From assembly GCA_001045525.1 (NCBI GenBank), contig LDWW01000014.1, positions 1-64,000 of the forward strand: a stretch of DNA of 64,000 bases, read 5' to 3'. The notes under the pieces are model-generated. The model did no database searches, was not told the DNA's origin, and worked only from the letters and a program-made list of their open reading frames with translations. The position numbers and the translations under genes were made by a program. Shown in pieces: positions 35,182 through 44,215 of the stretch. Source of the DNA: Chitinispirillum alkaliphilum (GTDB taxonomy: Bacteria > Fibrobacterota > Chitinivibrionia > Chitinivibrionales > Chitinispirillaceae). Position 1 is the stretch's first letter; every line of letters begins with the position of its first letter.

Positions 35182-36570
35182 ATGAAAAATGTTGTGGTGC
35201 ATGTGTGCTGTAGTTGTGTAATGTTTGTTGTCCTGATGTCTGGTTGTGTCAGGAAAAATATTACACTCCTGTCTCAGATTAGTCCGGAACACAAAAATTA
35301 CCTTCAATATGAAATAGTCCCTGAATTTAGAAGTGTGCAAAGAGCGGGGGTGAACATTATTTCTGCTAAAGATGACGCTGAATTTGCCCGTTCTTTGGCT
35401 TATAATGATGTAGATTTGATAATGGTACCCTTTGAAAAGAGCCGTTATTATGTAGAGGGCGGATACTTAAAGAGTATGGGAAATTCTGCGGATTCTCAAA
35501 GGCTCAGGTATCTGGAAAAAGAGCTGCTGCTCTCTGCTCTGGGAAACATTGGGGGAGAGCAGTTTTATCTGCCAAGAAATTTCAAAACCAGGGTAATGGT
35601 GTACCGCCGAAGCAAGGTTCAGGATGCTCTTAGAGTGTGGAGAAGTCTTAGACATGAAATCAATGATGATCTGAGGCATATAAACGGTTACGGATTACCA
35701 TCGAACTACATTCTGGAAGAAAATCCCGAGGAGTGGGATTTTTTCGATCTCTTTGTTCTTGGATGGATATGGTCACGGCAGGAGTACGGGGGGGAGAAGA
35801 AGCCCCGTATCGCTCATCCGGTAGTTTCATCCAGGGGACTGGCTTTGCGGCTGATAGATCATGTGAAACAGTTCAGCTCCGATCAGGAGGTGGCTGTTGA
35901 AGACATGTTTCACTGGGAAGCTCTGTTTTCTTTTTCCGGGGTGCATAATCCTGCGATGTGGAATGAGAACTGGACGGATCAGGATCTGTGGGAGGCTTTT
36001 GGAAACAGTGACATATTTTTGTCTTTTCTCACACAGAAGGATATATTTCATATCCATGGGACCGGAAAAGATAACCTCATGGGGTATGTTGAAAATGGAA
36101 ATGATCTGGCATTTGCAACGATTCCAAGGGCCGTCTCCCTTGAGCTGGATCATTATGGTTCGCCACTTAGAACGGGTGGTAAATCGATTGTTACCGGAGG
36201 TTTCTGGTGGGCTGTTCCGCTCAGTGCTCAGGATCCCGGTCTTTCGCTAAAATTCATTGAACATGTTTCGGGCAGTGTTAATCAGGTTGAGGAGAGTTCC
36301 AGGTTCGGAATCATTCCGGTGCGCAGGGAGGTGCTAAGTCACATACCCATTATTGCAGGAGATCATTGGGTGACACAGCTGTACACCATCTCTTTTCTGC
36401 AGCTCAAATATAACGGGAAAAACTTCCTTAATGATGATATTTACAACGAAATGATATCTGACAAATTTATCAGCTTCTGGAGTGATTTGGTTGCAGAGAA
36501 GAATTGGGCAGATGGTCAAATTCCTGACAGAAAGTTTATACAGGAAAAATTAACAAATATAGAATTTTAG
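35182..36570 (+). CDS. extracellular solute-binding-protein-like lipoprotein
   Basis: A 462-residue lipoprotein with lipobox LMSGC (Cys22) and an unusually Cys-rich signal (CCSC). The mature part resembles family 1 (sugar-type) solute-binding proteins: DVDLIMVPFEKSRYYVEGGY near residues 76-95, and FATIPRAVSLELDHYGSPL and KSIVTGGFWWAVPLSAQD in the C-terminal lobe. No permease or ATPase gene is next to it, which is odd for an ABC receptor. It starts a same-strand cluster with a TPR protein, a coiled-coil protein and a membrane AraC-HTH protein, so a sensory role is possible but unproven. Confidence 0.65.
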   Translation: MKNVVVHVCCSCVMFVVLMSGCVRKNITLLSQISPEHKNYLQYEIVPEFRSVQRAGVNIISAKDDAEFARSLAYNDVDLIMVPFEKSRYYVEGGYLKSMGNSADSQRLRYLEKELLLSALGNIGGEQFYLPRNFKTRVMVYRRSKVQDALRVWRSLRHEINDDLRHINGYGLPSNYILEENPEEWDFFDLFVLGWIWSRQEYGGEKKPRIAHPVVSSRGLALRLIDHVKQFSSDQEVAVEDMFHWEALFSFSGVHNPAMWNENWTDQDLWEAFGNSDIFLSFLTQKDIFHIHGTGKDNLMGYVENGNDLAFATIPRAVSLELDHYGSPLRTGGKSIVTGGFWWAVPLSAQDPGLSLKFIEHVSGSVNQVEESSRFGIIPVRREVLSHIPIIAGDHWVTQLYTISFLQLKYNGKNFLNDDIYNEMISDKFISFWSDLVAEKNWADGQIPDRKFIQEKLTNIEF

Positions 36571-36608
36571 TTTACAGAAACAGTTTTAAATCTATTGCAG
36601 AGTATCCA

Positions 36609-38069
36609 ATGAGCAGTGATAACAACACAACCGTATCTCTGAGAGAGCAGTATCAGAAGAATCCTGAGGATTTCAATATTGCCCAAAAATATGCCAGGAA
36701 CTGTACTGACAATGGATGGTATAATGAGGCGCTGGATATATACAATAAATTTATAGGCTCTCGTGAAAATGATTTTTCCCTGCTTCTTGAATATGGTAAC
36801 CTCTTATGTAAGATGGGTGAAGAGAAAAAGGCACAAACCTGTTTTCAGAAGATTATCGCTCTGAAGCCTGAGAGGATCGAGGGGTACAATAACCTGGGTA
36901 TTCTGAAACTTAAAAGCGGAGAGATTGAGGAGGCGGGGGAGGCATTTGGAAAAGTTGTTGAGCTTGAGCCGGGCAATGTGGGAGCGCTTCTTAATTTGGG
37001 TAATTATCACTCACAGAAAGGTGAGTTGAGAGAGGCTGCGGATCTCTTCAGGCGTGCGGTGGATCTGTGTCCTGATTTTCCCGATGCCTGGTACAATCTT
37101 GGCAATGTATATCTTTCGATGGAGGATTATGACGGTGCGGTGAAATCATATCAAAAAGCACTCAGTTATAGGAGAGATTTTTCTTCTGCGCTTAAAAATA
37201 TGGGGTATGCATACGAAAAAAGTGAAGACTTTGACAACGCTTTAAAGTGTTACTGCAAGGCGCTTGAATTTAACAAGGCAGACTGGGGTATACAGGTCAA
37301 TCTTGGCAATATCCATCTTCGCAATGAGCGTCTGGAGGATGCAAAAAGATGTTTCCTAAAAGCTGTCAGGCTCGCTCCCAAGGAAACATCGGGCTGGCTT
37401 GGATTGAGGCACATTGCTTTAATGAGTGGGGATATCACCACATACATCAGGTCCACTCTGGCGATCTTCTCCAGGCTAAGCACCGAAGTGATTGCATCCA
37501 GCATTGAAATCCTCAAAAATCTTGGTCATCATAATGAGGCTGAGGATCTTCTTGTGCAGGCGGATAAGCTCAACAGAAACGGAGATGAACTGGATGCTTT
37601 GCGCCTTGTATTTTATCAGAGAAAAGGATCTAATCAGGGACGGATAATTGCAATCTACAAAAATCTCACCTCACTGAGAAATCCCAAACCTCTGATTCTA
37701 AGTTGTCTGGTGGAGTATGCTTTCATGGTGGGCTCCTATGAAAGGGTGGTAAGGTTTTTTAATCGTATCAAAGAGCCATCTTCCGATTCTCAGGTAATAT
37801 ACTGGAAATCGCTGGTGAAATTGGGGGAAAAGGAAAAGGCTCAAAGGCTTGCGGGGGAATACTCCAAGAGATATCCGGAGGCATTTGAAGGATGGATGTT
37901 TCTTGCAGAAATGAAAGCTTCAGAGGGAGATGAAAATGAGTCTGAAAAACTTTTGATCAGAGCTTTGAGTGCCGGGTTTACTGATTTAGATTGTATAAAG
38001 AGAAATCCGGTTCTTTCAAAGATCATCAGAACCATGGAAAATAGCACAGTGCCGGTCAGTACTAATTGA
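36609..38069 (+). CDS. tetratricopeptide-repeat protein
   Basis: A 486-residue cytosolic protein without signal peptide. About eight TPRs occupy residues 20-290, with clear units such as YNNLGILKLKSGEIEEAGEA, AWYNLGNVYLSMEDYDGAVK and IQVNLGNIHLRNERLEDAKR. The second half is helical and TPR-like but diverged (VEYAFMVGSYERVVRFF). It would be a protein-binding scaffold. It lies 38 bases after the binding-protein-like gene. Confidence 0.85.
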   Translation: MSSDNNTTVSLREQYQKNPEDFNIAQKYARNCTDNGWYNEALDIYNKFIGSRENDFSLLLEYGNLLCKMGEEKKAQTCFQKIIALKPERIEGYNNLGILKLKSGEIEEAGEAFGKVVELEPGNVGALLNLGNYHSQKGELREAADLFRRAVDLCPDFPDAWYNLGNVYLSMEDYDGAVKSYQKALSYRRDFSSALKNMGYAYEKSEDFDNALKCYCKALEFNKADWGIQVNLGNIHLRNERLEDAKRCFLKAVRLAPKETSGWLGLRHIALMSGDITTYIRSTLAIFSRLSTEVIASSIEILKNLGHHNEAEDLLVQADKLNRNGDELDALRLVFYQRKGSNQGRIIAIYKNLTSLRNPKPLILSCLVEYAFMVGSYERVVRFFNRIKEPSSDSQVIYWKSLVKLGEKEKAQRLAGEYSKRYPEAFEGWMFLAEMKASEGDENESEKLLIRALSAGFTDLDCIKRNPVLSKIIRTMENSTVPVSTN

Positions 38070-38178
38070 CAAATCCGGCTTTTTCCTCTATAATAAATGT
38101 AAGGATTCTGTTTTACTGAACACTGTTTTCACAATGACGCAAAGGGGTCCGGCGGGGACAGTTGGAAAGGTTATGGAT

Positions 38179-39339
38179 ATGAGACGTGTGGAACGGATAA
38201 ATGAGTCACTTTTAGGTTTAAACAGCAGCTCTGTTGACTCAAACAAGTTTTATTCAATATTGCTGGATGCACGGGCTGCAGATATAGCAGAAAACATGTA
38301 TGACATTGCAGAGAAACTGCTGCGGAGTGAAAAAGAAAACGCTAAACTGGCATTGGATCAGTTATGGACCCTGAAGAAAAATGTTCTAAATGATGATGCC
38401 GGAGGTACAGTCGATATGCTTATAGAGCATTACCAGGAGAAAATGGATGTTCTGCGGTATAAAGAGGAGCATCTCAAAGGAGTCAGTAAGGATTCCCGCT
38501 CTCTTCTGGAACAGAAGCAGAAAAGTGATGAAGAGATTGCGACAGTTAAACAGCAAATTGACGATTGCACCAAAAGCATTAAGGAGCTTAACGATAAGCT
38601 CTCTGGTTTGAAAACCAGAGAGCAGGAACTTCTGCTTATAGAGCAGCAGTTGAAAAAAGAGCTCTGCGGGAATGAAAGTGAAATTGTAAATGGTTTATAC
38701 GAGATAATTCTGCCTCAAACCAGTCCCGATGAACAGCTCAACCTCAAACTTAAAGAAAATCCTGCAGTAAAAGATGTTGAACATTCTGCTTCACAAACCC
38801 CCACCCCCCCACACCAGGAATGTTTTGTGCCCGATAGTTCAGAGCAAAACGACCAGCTGGTTCAGAGCAACAGTGCAGAGGAAAAGGATGAATTCCCTGA
38901 GTATGTCAGGTTTCCCAAATCAGTGGTGAAAACGGTAGGGGGGAGTGTGATCGGTGAGTACTATTACGACTCCGGGGTGTATAAGAATGAGAGGCACTAC
39001 ATTTTCAACAGCACCTTTTTCTCAGAGCAGTTGAATAGTTATATTAAATGTCTAAACAGAAAATTTGATCAGACCATGTACTCTGAAATGCAGCAGATGA
39101 TTCAGGATGCCTGGAAAAGGGTAACAGAAAACAACAACATTCATTTTGAGATTTCTACAAACGAAATTCTTAATGAAAAGTCACTTAAACAGCTCTGGGC
39201 CGATATTAAAGTAAAGTCATTTGAGAAAGCTGAATGGTTTGGGTCAAAATTAAAGGCCAAGCTTGAAACACTTGGTGTAAATTACAACTGTATGCTTCAG
39301 GAACAGATGTCACGGTGTGTAGAAAAAAAACAAGATTAA
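38179..39339 (+). CDS. coiled-coil protein of unknown function
   Basis: A 386-residue soluble protein. Residues about 75-190 form a long coiled coil (KSDEEIATVKQQIDDCTKSI, KELNDKLSGLKTREQELLLI), followed by a polar linker and a C-terminal domain (about 245-380) beginning EYVRFPKSVVKTVGGSVIGE. No known domain can be named. The first ATG (38134) has no ribosome site, ATG 38173 is two bases from GGAAAGG and ATG 38179 eight bases, so the last is chosen. The end overlaps the next gene by 25 bases. Confidence 0.6.
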   Translation: MRRVERINESLLGLNSSSVDSNKFYSILLDARAADIAENMYDIAEKLLRSEKENAKLALDQLWTLKKNVLNDDAGGTVDMLIEHYQEKMDVLRYKEEHLKGVSKDSRSLLEQKQKSDEEIATVKQQIDDCTKSIKELNDKLSGLKTREQELLLIEQQLKKELCGNESEIVNGLYEIILPQTSPDEQLNLKLKENPAVKDVEHSASQTPTPPHQECFVPDSSEQNDQLVQSNSAEEKDEFPEYVRFPKSVVKTVGGSVIGEYYYDSGVYKNERHYIFNSTFFSEQLNSYIKCLNRKFDQTMYSEMQQMIQDAWKRVTENNNIHFEISTNEILNEKSLKQLWADIKVKSFEKAEWFGSKLKAKLETLGVNYNCMLQEQMSRCVEKKQD

Positions 39340-39974
39340 TCGCATATGTAGTTTTCCTGCTATCTTTGTTGTGTTCTCTCTCTGTTGCTTTGGATTATGA
39401 GGGGAGTGTATCTGCAGGTTCGGAATCGCAATTGCACAACAGAGCTCACTTTGCAGAGTCACCCGATGAAACTCAGGCTTCACTGCGAATAAGAGACGTA
39501 TTGAGAACAGTCAGATCATATCTTCTGCACTTCATTATTCTCTGTCTTTCTGTTGCGGTTATTGTAGTTACCTGGATTCACTTCAGCAATCGCATGGAAA
39601 AAAGGCGTTTTCTCACCACTACCCGTTTGTCTATACTTCACAGACAGGTGCAGCGTGCCTGTCGTTATGTGGAGAAAAACTATGGTGACAAGGAGCTCTC
39701 GGGAGAGAAAATCTGTGAAGAGCTGGTAACGGGGGAGGCTTTTCTTGAGGCACTCTTTCATAAGGATCTGGGCATCGGTGTTGCTGATTTTATCAATCAG
39801 GTCAGAGTGAATAATACAAAAATTTTGCTCTCTGCAGAACCAGAAATATCTGAGGAAAAGATTTGTGAGAAATGCGGTTTTGCGGACAGAGCAGAGTTGG
39901 AGAGAGCCTTTAGGAAAATCACCGGGGTTTCAGTTAAAGATTACATGAAAAATATGCAATCTCAGAATTTGTAA
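39315..39974 (+). CDS. membrane-anchored AraC-type HTH protein
   Basis: A 219-residue protein: N-terminal signal or first span (LIAYVVFLLSLLCSLSVALD), a short outside segment, a second span (about residues 68-90, LLHFIILCLSVAVIVVTWIH), then a cytosolic AraC-like pair of helix-turn-helices (about residues 105-215). The second HTH keeps the ISEEKICEKCGFADRAELER and AFRKITGVSVKDYM pattern. Such a layout is a transmembrane one-component regulator, with the periplasmic segment of only about 40 residues. Start is GTG 39315, inside the coiled-coil gene. Confidence 0.75.
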   Translation: MCRKKTRLIAYVVFLLSLLCSLSVALDYEGSVSAGSESQLHNRAHFAESPDETQASLRIRDVLRTVRSYLLHFIILCLSVAVIVVTWIHFSNRMEKRRFLTTTRLSILHRQVQRACRYVEKNYGDKELSGEKICEELVTGEAFLEALFHKDLGIGVADFINQVRVNNTKILLSAEPEISEEKICEKCGFADRAELERAFRKITGVSVKDYMKNMQSQNL

Positions 39975-39990
39975 TCCCTTCATATTCCAC

Positions 39991-40020
39991 TTGCAACAAT
40001 TATCAGATACAATCTATATT
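39991..40020 (+). promoter_or_regulatory. possible promoter of tRNA-Pro
   Basis: TTGCAA (39991-39996), an 18-base spacer and TATATT (40015-40020) lie 50 bases before the tRNA. A 7-base inverted repeat CAGATAC/GTATCTG (40004-40010 and 40032-40038) overlaps the site. A visual match only. Confidence 0.35.
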
Positions 40021-40069
40021 CGTTGCTGACAGTATCTGTCAAAGTTCCATCCTTATTCAATAATACGTT

Positions 40070-40143
40070 CGGAGTGTAGCGCAGTCTGGTAGCGCGCTTG
40101 GTTCGGGATCAAGAAGTCGGAGGTTCAAATCCTCTCACTCCGA
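40070..40143 (+). tRNA. tRNA-Pro, anticodon CGG
   Basis: A 74-base tRNA: acceptor CGGAGTG (40070-40076) pairs with CACTCCG (40136-40142). The anticodon stem CTTGG/TCAAG holds loop TTCGGGA, giving CGG. The T loop is GGTTCAAATCC. The discriminator is A and CCA is not encoded. A run of T follows at once. Confidence 0.95.
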
Positions 40144-40183
40144 TTTTTTTTTACTCCACTATTTTCCTAATTCGGAAGTCTAT

Positions 40184-40972
40184 ATGGATATTATTACTTC
40201 ATTTCAGGATACTAATTCTATAGAAAATTTAAGCTTTGGGGTTCTTGAGAAGCGAATTAAGGAAAATCCTGTACTGGTAGTTCCTCTTGGAGGTACAGAG
40301 CCATATGGTTCTTCTTCCATGGGTACGGCTAATCTGATCACCGGAGCAATCTCCACAGAAGTTTCAGAACGTCTCTCTCTTCTCAGGGCGCCTGTTATGC
40401 CCTATGGATGCTCTGGACCCTTTATGTCTTTCTGCGGCACATCAGCACTCAAACCTGCTACATTCAAAAATGTTCTGTTTGACCTGTTCAGAGGCTGGAT
40501 GTTTCAGGGGTTTACAAAATTTGTGGTCCTTAACGGTGTGGTTCACAACACTCCTGTGCTTGAGGGGGTTTTAAAGCAGCTCAACAAGAAAAGAGGAATT
40601 CACTCCAGGGTAATCGAGCTGCATAAAGATCAGGCAATAAGGGATTTTTACACAAAGCAATTTGGCCCTGCAGGGGATTTGGAAAGATTTGAAACTGCAT
40701 TTATGTCCATAGCTTCTTTTCTCTGGCCCGATATGGTTAAAAATATCGATTGTAATTATGGGGTGAAAAGGGTGGATGAGGTTTCGGCCAAAACTTATCA
40801 GACGTGGAAAAAAAGAGGTATGGATCCTCAGAAGTTAAGGAAAATGGCACCTGAAGGTTTAATCAATCCCAGATCAGGGTTTAATCATTCCCTGAAGGCG
40901 GGAGAACATTTGTTTAACTTCATTGTTGATTATAGTACAAAAGAGATTTCACGTTTTCTGGAGAAAGAATAA
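40184..40972 (+). CDS. creatininase-fold protein lacking metal-binding residues
   Basis: A 262-residue protein with the creatininase/MftE-like start VLVVPLGGTEPYGSSSMGTA (about residues 30-49). Active family members have G-S-x-E-Q-H-G and a later Asp, plus NGHGGN and a metal-binding His/Glu. Here the His is Tyr41, the Asp is missing, and the later motif reads LNGVVHNTPVL. Glu39 remains. So the fold is clear but a two-metal hydrolase is doubtful. It is seven bases before the M16 peptidase pair and probably in their operon. Confidence 0.75.
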   Translation: MDIITSFQDTNSIENLSFGVLEKRIKENPVLVVPLGGTEPYGSSSMGTANLITGAISTEVSERLSLLRAPVMPYGCSGPFMSFCGTSALKPATFKNVLFDLFRGWMFQGFTKFVVLNGVVHNTPVLEGVLKQLNKKRGIHSRVIELHKDQAIRDFYTKQFGPAGDLERFETAFMSIASFLWPDMVKNIDCNYGVKRVDEVSAKTYQTWKKRGMDPQKLRKMAPEGLINPRSGFNHSLKAGEHLFNFIVDYSTKEISRFLEKE

Positions 40973-40978
40973 GACTGT

Positions 40979-42286
40979 ATGTTGGAAAATGTAAAGGAGA
41001 TGGTTCTTCAGAACGGGCTCAAGGCAGTGTGTCTGAAAAAGTCAGACGCACCCATAGTTTCGGTTCAGGTGTGGTATAAGACCGGCAGTGTCTGTGAGCA
41101 GGACGGGGAGAGAGGGATAAGCCATATCCTTGAGCACATGATGTTCAGGGGATCGCAAAATATAGCTTCCGAGGAGCATGCAAGGCGGATTAATGATTGC
41201 GGGGGGCATTGCAATGCATTTACCGCTGAAGATGTCACTGCTTACTTGAATAGCGTTCCGGCTGAATACCTTGATACAGTTCTTGAGCTTGAAGCTGAAA
41301 GAATGAGCAATCTACGAATCGACAATGACCTGTTTGAAACAGAGCGGATGGTTATTGTTGAGGAGTACCACTCGTACATGAACAATCCTGTTGCGAAGGC
41401 ATTCCTGAAATTCAGGGAAGAGTTTTTCAGGGGTAATCCCTATGCTCTTAGTCCTTTAGGATTGCTTGATGATATTCAGAGAGTAACTGCGGAGAAGTGT
41501 GGTCAATATTACAGTCGTTGGTACAGGCCTGACAATGCAGTAATTGTGGTGGTGGGGGACGTATCTGATGAAAACCATGTATTTGACAGAATAGAACATC
41601 ATTTCGGAGCGAAAACCGCAGGGGAAAGCCCGGGGGGGTTGCTCTGCGACATACAGTTTCAGCATGCCCCCGGTGTTAAGTATACCAAAAGCAGGGTTGA
41701 CTTTAATGTTCCTATTCTGATTGCGGGGTATCCCGCACCGCCTTCCTCTCACTCTGATGCGCTGCCTCTTGAGATACTTCAGCTGGTTCTTTCCGGAGGG
41801 GAATCCGGGCGTTTGCACAGAGAGATGGTGAGGAAGCAATCCGTGGCGGTCATGTCTGCAGGGATGAATCACCTCATGAGGAAAAGTGGTATGTCAATGT
41901 TTTTCGCTGCTTTTACCCCCGATGTATCTGTCTCAAAAGTGGAAAAGGCACTGAAAGATCAGATCAGAAATATCGCCTCAGAAGGAATCACGGAAGATGA
42001 GTTTGAAAAAGTGAAAAATACCACTTTGACAAACCGAACATTTGAACTGTACTCTGCGGAGGGCATCTCCCAGAGAATAGGGTACAGTGAGGCGTTTGAG
42101 GGTGATTACCGGATCTGGATAGACAGATTGAATGAGTTGAAAAAACTGGACAGAAACAGCCTGGTTCAAATCGCAAGAAAGTACTGGAGCGACTCTGACT
42201 GCCATACTCTCTACCTTAAGCCACGCAGGATGAGTCCTGTTTTATACGTGGCGGGGCTGGCCAAAAGAATTTTCAAAAGGGATTAG
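40979..42286 (+). CDS. M16 zinc peptidase, active subunit
   Basis: A 435-residue insulinase-family protein with the inverted zinc motif HILEH (residues 49-53) and the downstream Glu in RMVIVEEYHSYM. N-terminal catalytic and C-terminal non-catalytic halves are both present. It has no signal peptide, so it is cytosolic or exported by another route. The next gene is a second M16 protein without HxxEH, matching the two-gene alpha/beta peptidase arrangement. The substrate is unknown. Confidence 0.9.
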   Translation: MLENVKEMVLQNGLKAVCLKKSDAPIVSVQVWYKTGSVCEQDGERGISHILEHMMFRGSQNIASEEHARRINDCGGHCNAFTAEDVTAYLNSVPAEYLDTVLELEAERMSNLRIDNDLFETERMVIVEEYHSYMNNPVAKAFLKFREEFFRGNPYALSPLGLLDDIQRVTAEKCGQYYSRWYRPDNAVIVVVGDVSDENHVFDRIEHHFGAKTAGESPGGLLCDIQFQHAPGVKYTKSRVDFNVPILIAGYPAPPSSHSDALPLEILQLVLSGGESGRLHREMVRKQSVAVMSAGMNHLMRKSGMSMFFAAFTPDVSVSKVEKALKDQIRNIASEGITEDEFEKVKNTTLTNRTFELYSAEGISQRIGYSEAFEGDYRIWIDRLNELKKLDRNSLVQIARKYWSDSDCHTLYLKPRRMSPVLYVAGLAKRIFKRD

Positions 42287-42296
42287 GATAGAAGTT

Positions 42297-43622
42297 ATGA
42301 ATTTTAAATTTACCTTTCCTCCGATGCAGGAGAAAGTCCTTGAAAACGGACTCAGGGTAATTTTTGTTCCGGACAGAACAAGAGATGGGGTTGTGGTGGC
42401 CTTTCAGACCCCTGTTGGTCGATATAGTGATCCTTTAGGTCTGGAGGGAGTTACCGATATTGCGGCTGGACTGATAATGAAGGGTTCAGCAGCTGTCTCC
42501 TCAGAGAAGTTTTCTGATGAATTTGAATACAGGGGAGCTTCTGTTGCGGCAAATGTAGGGGAGGAGCATACTGTGTTTGTCTGCCGTATGTTATCGAGGT
42601 TTCTCTACGATCTTTTTCCCCTGTTTTGGGATGCATTAAGTAACCCTGCTCTGAATGAAAAGGAATTCGGGAGATTGAAAAAGGAAGCTCTTACTGCCTT
42701 GCAGGCAGAAATGGTGGACCCCTCTTTTTTAGCTAACCGTCACTTCTACTCCCAGCTGGCAGGAAAAGAGCATCCTGCGGGACGTTTTCACGGGGAGAGC
42801 TCTATTAAGAACCTTTCAGTTCAGGATCTACGTAACTATTATAGTAATAACTTCTCACCCAACGGGGCACTTCTGGTGATTGGTGGTAATTTTGATCCGG
42901 AACAATTTGATCAGAAGTTCAGCTCTCTACTCAGTACCTGGAGTGCAGTGAGGAAGACTGAGCCGGTTACAGCACCGGCGGTCGAAACGGTAGAGCCGGC
43001 TTTGAGGTTTATAGATAAAAAGGATCTCTCACAGACTACTATCATGATGGGCCATGCTTTTCCGGGCGAAAACAGTCCTCATCGATCTGCTCTGGCTGTT
43101 GCAAATTACATACTTGGGGCCGGAAATTTCTCTTCACGTCTTATGACCCGTATCCGATCAAAACATGGCCAAACATACGGAATTGCTTCTCAGGTTAGCA
43201 GCGATCATGTTTTCGGGGCATTTTACATCACTACTTCAACCCAGAACAGCAGTGTTGAAGAGGTGGTGAAATCTGTAATGGAGGAGTATGGAGAGTTTTG
43301 TTCTTCCGGAGTAACTGCAGAAGAGCTGGAGAAAGCCAGGGCGTTTGCGACAGGTAACCTCTCCTTTCAGCTTGAGGGCATAAATAATATTGTAGATAAG
43401 CTGCTTTGGCTCAGGCTCTATGGATTGGAAAACAGTTACATCGAAAATTACCGCGAGAGAATTAACTCCTTAGAGCTTGATTATATCAATAAGGTAATAA
43501 AAGAATTTTTTAACCCCGGGCTTCCGGTGCTGGTGTGTGTGGGAAAAAAGGGTGAAGTGCTTGAGAAAGTTTCACGTTTGGGGTATACTGTTAAGCAGTA
43601 TAGCTACAGGGAGAAAATCTGA
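42297..43622 (+). CDS. M16 peptidase-like, non-catalytic partner subunit
   Basis: A 441-residue M16 fold protein. The place of HxxEH is VTDIAAGLIMKGSAA, so zinc cannot bind; it keeps the C-terminal QTYGIASQVSSDH segment typical of the partner subunit. In Sphingomonas-type M16B heterodimers the inactive subunit supplies an Arg/Tyr pair to substrate binding. It lies ten bases after the active subunit, so both are made together. Confidence 0.88.
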   Translation: MNFKFTFPPMQEKVLENGLRVIFVPDRTRDGVVVAFQTPVGRYSDPLGLEGVTDIAAGLIMKGSAAVSSEKFSDEFEYRGASVAANVGEEHTVFVCRMLSRFLYDLFPLFWDALSNPALNEKEFGRLKKEALTALQAEMVDPSFLANRHFYSQLAGKEHPAGRFHGESSIKNLSVQDLRNYYSNNFSPNGALLVIGGNFDPEQFDQKFSSLLSTWSAVRKTEPVTAPAVETVEPALRFIDKKDLSQTTIMMGHAFPGENSPHRSALAVANYILGAGNFSSRLMTRIRSKHGQTYGIASQVSSDHVFGAFYITTSTQNSSVEEVVKSVMEEYGEFCSSGVTAEELEKARAFATGNLSFQLEGINNIVDKLLWLRLYGLENSYIENYRERINSLELDYINKVIKEFFNPGLPVLVCVGKKGEVLEKVSRLGYTVKQYSYREKI

Positions 43623-43684
43623 TTTTAAATGATTTCTTTTAATGATTGCTCATAAATCACAACCTCTACTATATTAAAAAAAAG

Positions 43685-44215
43685 ATGACTAAAGTTGCTT
43701 TGAGTCTGGGGACAAATATCGGAAACAGGGCGGGCCATTTAAAGGCGATGCAGAGAGGTATTTCAAAGCTGCTGTGCTCTCCGGTTACATTTTCCTCGCC
43801 CATGGAGACATCCGCACTGGAGGTAGAGGAGTCACACCCTCCTTATCTTAATCAGATTGTTTGCGGTTTTTTCTCCGGCACAGCATTCGAGCTTCTTGAT
43901 ATGTGCAAAGCTCTGGAACATTCGCTTGGGCGCACACATAAGGGGATGAAAAAGCCAAGAACCGCTGATATTGATATTTTGCTCTTTGGTGAGGAGCAAA
44001 TTTGTTCTCAGGAGCTGACCATACCCCATCGTGCAATTCTTAAGCGTTTATTCTGTTTAAAGGGACTCAATCAGGTGTGTCCAGAATTGAGTATACCAGG
44101 AACTGGTAAAACTGTAAGAGAGAATCTAATAAAGACCGATTCGGAGATAAAGAAACAGAATGTTCTATTTTTAACAGATTCACAGTTGGGATTTGAGGCC
44201 ATTTATGAGTTTTGA
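43685..44215 (+). CDS. folK: 2-amino-4-hydroxy-6-hydroxymethyldihydropteridine diphosphokinase
   Basis: A 176-residue HPPK. It has the family start ALSLGTNIGNRAGHLKAM and the ATP/Mg motif RTADIDILLFG with the two metal-binding Asp. It makes 6-hydroxymethylpterin diphosphate for folate. TTG 43646 adds 13 non-homologous residues; ATG 43685 is chosen. The end overlaps the deoxynucleoside kinase by 11 bases. Confidence 0.9.
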   Translation: MTKVALSLGTNIGNRAGHLKAMQRGISKLLCSPVTFSSPMETSALEVEESHPPYLNQIVCGFFSGTAFELLDMCKALEHSLGRTHKGMKKPRTADIDILLFGEEQICSQELTIPHRAILKRLFCLKGLNQVCPELSIPGTGKTVRENLIKTDSEIKKQNVLFLTDSQLGFEAIYEF

